The notes under the pieces: model-generated
The model's input: only the letters and a program-made list of their open reading frames with translations
Databases searched by the model: none
Told to the model about the DNA's origin: nothing
NCBI GenBank assembly: GCA_016781225.1
Contig: JADDQT010000014.1
Location: forward strand, 1-18,128
Length of the DNA: 18,128 bases
Direction of reading: 5' to 3'
Origin: Actinomycetota bacterium
Lineage (GTDB): Bacteria > Actinomycetota > Acidimicrobiia > Acidimicrobiales > GCA-2861595
Part shown: in pieces, positions 15,475-18,128 of the stretch
Numbering within the stretch: the stretch's first letter is position 1
How the letters are laid out: each line of letters starts with the position of its first letter
Made by a program: the position numbers and the translations under genes

Positions 15475-15952
15475 CCTTCCACCGCTCGGCCATGTCCTCG
15501 TGCTGGATCCGCTCCTGGAGCAGCACGATGCCCTCGAGCAGCGCCTCCGGCCGAGGCGGACAGCCCGGCACGTAGACGTCCACGGGAAGGATCTGGTCGA
15601 CCCCCTTGGTGACCGAGTAGCTGTCCCAGTAGGGGCCGCCGCAGTTGGCGCACGAGCCCATGGAGATCACGTACTTCGGGTCGGGCATCTGCTCGTAGAG
15701 CCGGCGAATGGGAGGCGCCATCTTGTCGGTGACGGTTCCGGAGATGACCACCAGGTCGGCTTGGCGGGCGCTGGCGGGGAAGGGGATGACGCCGAGGCGC
15801 ATCACGTCGTAGCGAGGTGACCCGAAGGCGGCGCCCATCTCGATGGCGCAGCAGGCCAGGCCCCACTGGTAGACCCACAGCGAGTACTTGCGGCTGAGGT
15901 TGAGCAGGTGGCTGAGGGGCTTGGGAACCCAGCCCCTCTCCACTAGGCCCAT
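15449..15952 (-). CDS. nuoB: NADH-quinone oxidoreductase subunit B (cluster N2)
   Basis: NuoB holds the terminal [4Fe-4S] cluster N2, which reduces quinone. The 167-residue product has the tandem cysteines in WGLACCAIEM (Cys34, Cys35), Cys101 in ISMGSCANCGG, and Cys131 in YVPGCPPRPEALL, a complete ligand set. RQADLVVISGTVTDKMAPPIRRLYEQMPDPKYV is the usual core. ATG 15952 has a strong GGGAGG 8 bp upstream and lies 25 bp after the nuoA stop. The C-terminus is extended by a short MAERWKGDPIVVGG tail, whose coding sequence overlaps the nuoC start. Confidence 0.97.
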   Translation of the reverse strand: MGLVERGWVPKPLSHLLNLSRKYSLWVYQWGLACCAIEMGAAFGSPRYDVMRLGVIPFPASARQADLVVISGTVTDKMAPPIRRLYEQMPDPKYVISMGSCANCGGPYWDSYSVTKGVDQILPVDVYVPGCPPRPEALLEGIVLLQERIQHEDMAERWKGDPIVVGG

Positions 15953-15977
15953 CCCGGCGCCCTCCCCCCCACGTACG

Positions 15978-16343
15978 TCACATCCACCTCAGAACGCCCT
16001 TGCGCCACGCGTACACCAAGCCCAGGGCCAGGATGGCGATGAAGACGACCATCTCCACCAAGCCGAACATGCCCAAGTCCTCCAGGCGTACGGCCCAGGG
16101 GAAGATGAAGACCGTCTCCACCTCGAAGAGGACGAAGAGCAGTCCGAACAGGTAGTAGCGGATCTGGCTCTGCGACCAGCCGGTTCCCACGGGGTCCACG
16201 CCGCTCTCGTAGGAGATGTACTTCTGAGCCTGGGCCCGCTTCGGGCGCAGCAGGCTGCCTGCGCCCAGCATGGCGCCGACCATGGCCACCGCCGCGGCGC
16301 CGAACACGAGCACTGTGAAGTACTCACGCAGGAAGCCGGACAT
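15978..16343 (-). CDS. nuoA: NADH-quinone oxidoreductase subunit A
   Basis: NuoA is a three-helix membrane subunit beside NuoH at the junction of the two arms. The conserved loop KYISYESGVDPVG is at about residues 41-53 and is followed by IRYYLFGLLFVLFEVETVFIFPW, with the buried FEVE acidic residues. From ATG 16343 the protein is 121 residues, the usual size. GTG 16370 in the same frame would add nine residues. I prefer the ATG because a TACGCT hexamer 7 bp upstream would place transcription start at the ATG, and neither start has a Shine-Dalgarno sequence. It is the first gene of the nuo operon, 64 bp from the end of the phosphodiesterase-like gene, which is on the same strand. Confidence 0.94.
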   Translation of the reverse strand: MSGFLREYFTVLVFGAAAVAMVGAMLGAGSLLRPKRAQAQKYISYESGVDPVGTGWSQSQIRYYLFGLLFVLFEVETVFIFPWAVRLEDLGMFGLVEMVVFIAILALGLVYAWRKGVLRWM

Positions 16344-16350
16344 TGCGATG

Positions 16351-16380
16351 AGCGTAGTGACGGCCTTCACGAGCTGCCAG
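16351..16380 (-). promoter_or_regulatory. Candidate promoter of the nuo operon (leaderless)
   Basis: The minus strand reads CTGGCA (16380-16375; four of six match TTGACA), an 18-bp spacer, then TACGCT (16356-16351; TAnnnT). Seven bases later comes the nuoA ATG at 16343, so the predicted mRNA would begin at the start codon. Read-through from the upstream same-strand gene is an alternative. This is inferred from motifs only. Confidence 0.35.
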
Positions 16381-16407
16381 CACGAGCATGGCGGGGACGG
16401 TGGGGGG

Positions 16408-17331
16408 CTAATGGGTGGGCGGGGCGGCCCAGGTGTTACCGGTGTCGCTCAACGCCCGGCTGAGCACCGTGGGACGGTCGGTCATGATGCCGCGCACGCC
16501 CATCTCGGTCAGCTCTTCAATCTCCGCCACTTCGTCGATGGTCCACGCGTGTACGGCCATGTTGCGCTCTGCCGCAGCTTCGACCATACGGGCGTCGAGG
16601 ACGGTCAGCCGGCGGAACCGCTCGGGCACCAGGCGCCCCACCCGGCGCCAGGCGCCTGGGAGGTTCTCGACGCCGTAGTGGTGGGGCAGCTGCACGGCGA
16701 CGTAGCCGGAAAGCTTCGGCCGCAGGTGCAGCTTCACCCGCACGAAGAACCACCACATCGACACCCGGCCGGGGGCGAGGGGGAGGTGGGGGGCTCGCCG
16801 GCGCAGCTTCCTCACCACGAGCTCCTTGAAGCTGGAGACGATCACGTCGCCCATGGCGACCTGTCGCCGCTCGAGCAGCTCGACCAGCGGCTCGACGGCC
16901 TGACTGTCCTTGACCTCGATGGTCAGAGGGACGTTCGGGAAGGCGTCCAGCACCTCGTCGAGCGTGGCAACGCTCAGGTCCGGCTCCGCCGGTGCACGGC
17001 CGCGCAACTCGTAGCTGCTTTCCGGTGCGTGGTGGTCGTCCACCTTGCCGGGCACCCACCAGTGGGCGGCGTCGAGCTCCTTGAGCTGGCGGAGCTCGTG
17101 GTGTCTTACCTTGCCGCGGCCGTTCGTGGTCCGCTGCAGCTTGGCGTCGTGCACCAGGACGAGGTGGCCGTTCTTGCAGCAGTGGACGTCCAGCTCGAGG
17201 CCGTCTGCGTGCGCCTCCTCGCGAGCCTTGCGCAGGGCCCGCAGCGTGTTCGACGGCCCCTCGCGGGCACCGCCCTGATGGGCCCAGTGGAACACGCCCT
17301 CGCCAGCCAACCATGGATTGTCTTCTGCCAC
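16408..17331 (-). CDS. Glycerophosphodiester phosphodiesterase family protein with variant active site
   Basis: Enzymes of this TIM-barrel family hydrolyse glycerophosphodiesters to glycerol-3-phosphate and an alcohol. The 307-residue product has the N-terminal motif as WAHQGGAREGPSNTL (His18, Gln19, Ser27), where the family usually has HRGA...PENT. LELDVH follows with the metal residues Glu46 and Asp48, then VLVHD with His61. The C-terminal HAWTIDEVAEIEELTEMGVRGIMTDRP segment is typical (W-T-v-n ... GvdgiiTDrP). So the general-base/acid histidines and ExD are kept, but the Arg after the first His and the metal-binding Glu of PENT are changed. No signal peptide is seen. Start is GTG 17331 with no Shine-Dalgarno; a TACAAT hexamer lies 11 bp upstream. 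Substrate unknown. Confidence 0.87.
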   Translation of the reverse strand: MAEDNPWLAGEGVFHWAHQGGAREGPSNTLRALRKAREEAHADGLELDVHCCKNGHLVLVHDAKLQRTTNGRGKVRHHELRQLKELDAAHWWVPGKVDDHHAPESSYELRGRAPAEPDLSVATLDEVLDAFPNVPLTIEVKDSQAVEPLVELLERRQVAMGDVIVSSFKELVVRKLRRRAPHLPLAPGRVSMWWFFVRVKLHLRPKLSGYVAVQLPHHYGVENLPGAWRRVGRLVPERFRRLTVLDARMVEAAAERNMAVHAWTIDEVAEIEELTEMGVRGIMTDRPTVLSRALSDTGNTWAAPPTH

Positions 17332-17342
17332 ATTCAGAAGTT

Positions 17343-17348
17343 ATTGTA
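17343..17348 (-). promoter_or_regulatory. Candidate -10 element for the phosphodiesterase gene
   Basis: TACAAT on the minus strand matches the TATAAT consensus at five of six positions. It sits 11 bp from the GTG start at 17331, so the transcript would have a leader of about 0-5 nt. No strong -35 is seen; CTGAAC lies 20 bp upstream. The 109-bp divergent intergenic region (17332-17440) otherwise holds only the ribosome binding site of the plus-strand gene. Confidence 0.4.
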
Positions 17349-17440
17349 GCCGTCGGCCTCAGGTCGGGGTTCAGGCTCCAGGGCGGGAGGCAAGTCCGGT
17401 TGGATAGCGTGGCGCGACGACCGGTTCCCAGGGAGGTCCC

Positions 17441-17908
17441 ATGGCCAAGGTGAAGCCCATCCCCGACGAGTATCCCCAAGTAACGCCTTACCTGTGCGTC
17501 GACGGGGCCGGTGCTGCCGTGGGTTTCTACGAGACCGTCCTCGGTGCCACCGAGCGCATGCGCATGCCCGCCCCCGGCGGCAAGATCGGCCACTGCGAGC
17601 TGCAGATCGGCAACTCGGTGATCATGCTCGCGGACGAGTTTCCCGACATGGGCCAGCGCGGCCCCAAGAGTCTCGGTGGTTCCCCGGTGACGCTCAGCGT
17701 CTACGTGGAGGACGTTGACGCCGTGTTCGAGCGGGCCGTTCAGGCGGGGGCCACGGCCCTCCGGCCCGTGGAGGACCAGTTCTACGGCGACCGGTCAGGG
17801 CAGTTCGAGGATCCCTTCGGGCACCGGTGGAACGTGGCCAGCCACGTGGAGGATGTGCCTCCGGCCGAGATGGCCAAGCGCGCTGCCGAGTTCATGTCCC
17901 AAGGCTGA
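17441..17908 (+). CDS. VOC superfamily protein (glyoxalase/PhnB-like)
   Basis: The 155-residue product is one vicinal-oxygen-chelate unit of two beta-alpha-beta-beta-beta modules. It opens with VTPYLCVDGAGAAVGFYETVLGATE (about residues 14-38), typical of the PhnB/YdfG-like branch. GHCELQIG (50-57) and SGQFEDPFGHRWNVASH (119-135) supply His51 and Glu123 as possible metal ligands. Such proteins are cytosolic and include glyoxalase-like, resistance and isomerase members; sequence alone does not give the substrate. ATG 17441 has AGGGAGG 4 bp upstream, so the start is secure. It is divergent from the phosphodiesterase-like gene and ends 22 bp from the stop of the converging gene at the right edge. 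Confidence 0.9.
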   Translation: MAKVKPIPDEYPQVTPYLCVDGAGAAVGFYETVLGATERMRMPAPGGKIGHCELQIGNSVIMLADEFPDMGQRGPKSLGGSPVTLSVYVEDVDAVFERAVQAGATALRPVEDQFYGDRSGQFEDPFGHRWNVASHVEDVPPAEMAKRAAEFMSQG

Positions 17909-17923
17909 GCTGGCTCCGGCCGC

Positions 17924-17940
17924 GGCGCCGTCATGGCGCC
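17924..17940. terminator. Short hairpin between convergent genes
   Basis: GGCGCC-GTCAT-GGCGCC forms a 6-bp all-GC stem with a 5-nt loop. It lies just after the VOC gene stop and overlaps the stop codon of the converging gene. There is no T-run on either side, so it is at most a weak bidirectional terminator; in such G+C-rich DNA it may be chance. Confidence 0.25.
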
Positions 17941-18128
17941 CGATTGGCCTCGATCAGCTCCTGTCGGAAGGTGAAGACCTCGGGGTCATCGGGGTCCACG
18001 ATGGCGCGCACCCAATGGATGTCGGGGCTGCCGAAGGTCTCCACCCGGGTGAAGTTCTCAACGGTCCGGCCGGTGGCCGGGTCTTCGAGGGGACGGTCGA
18101 CGCGGGACACGTGGCTGTCGCCGTGGAC
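17931..18128 (-). CDS. C-terminal part of a probable calcineurin-like metallophosphoesterase (partial)
   Basis: The minus strand is open from the window edge to a TGA at 17933-17931, giving the last 65 residues. They include VHGDSHVSRVDRP at the start and NFTRVETFGSPDIHWVRAIV in the middle. This pattern (a Gly-Asp-x-His motif, then a short beta-rich tail with NFTRVETFG and HWVR) is one I associate with the C-terminal end of actinobacterial metallophosphoesterase-like proteins, where the His would bind the metal pair. The recognition is from memory and only the end is visible, so the assignment is moderate. It converges on the VOC gene with a 22-bp gap. Confidence 0.6.
   Translation of the reverse strand, partial: VHGDSHVSRVDRPLEDPATGRTVENFTRVETFGSPDIHWVRAIVDPDDPEVFTFRQELIEANRAP

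Noticed and set aside
1..18128. Search by eye for CRISPR arrays, insertion sequences, integrases, toxin-antitoxin or defence genes
   Set aside because: None seen; gene packing leaves no room and all sizeable frames are explained by housekeeping or respiratory genes.

Overview
The window is high-G+C DNA with tightly packed genes, ATG/GTG starts and actinobacterial-looking proteins. The style of NuoD, HtpX, NuoL and the glycerophosphodiesterase-like protein recalls Acidimicrobiia-type Actinobacteria. That placement is an impression from remembered family sequences, not a search.

Layout: at the left edge a tRNA-Tyr gene (minus strand) lies 25 bp from a divergent yajQ gene (plus strand). From 712 to 17331 every gene runs on the minus strand. 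Read in the direction of transcription, they are a glycerophosphodiester phosphodiesterase-like gene, then nuoA-B-C-D-H-I-J-K-L-M-N, a MidA/NDUFAF7-type methyltransferase, acetyl-CoA synthetase (acs), the membrane protease htpX and a secreted M23 peptidase. At the right edge a VOC/glyoxalase-fold gene (plus strand) is divergent from the phosphodiesterase. It converges on the 3' end of a probable metallophosphoesterase that runs off the window.

The core is a respiratory complex I operon of 11 subunits, spaced from 4-26 bp overlaps to gaps of 25 bp or less. It holds the quinone-reducing arm (NuoB, C, D, I) and the membrane proton-pumping arm (NuoA, H, J, K, L, M, N). The NADH-oxidising module NuoE-F-G is absent: nuoD is followed 10 bp later by nuoH. 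The electron donor is therefore either an NADH module encoded elsewhere or another donor such as ferredoxin or F420H2. NuoD carries Trp92 where the quinone-site Tyr is expected. NuoL and NuoC carry charged, Gly/Glu-rich insertions.

Directly after nuoN, sharing a 4-bp ATAG overlap if an ATA start is used, sits a homologue of MidA/NDUFAF7. In mitochondria that enzyme dimethylates an arginine of NDUFS2, the NuoD homologue, during complex I assembly. The matching arginine is present here (NuoD Arg69). This link is the most interesting hypothesis in the window. acs follows 4 bp later, so acetate activation may be co-expressed with respiration.

Two genes (midA and the M23 peptidase) have conserved or signal-peptide sequence upstream of any ATG/GTG/TTG, which points to rare start codons or sequence errors. 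Three transcription-unit heads have -10-like hexamers placed where leaderless mRNAs would be expected. I found no mobile elements, CRISPR arrays or rRNA genes. There is no gene-free stretch longer than about 110 bp.
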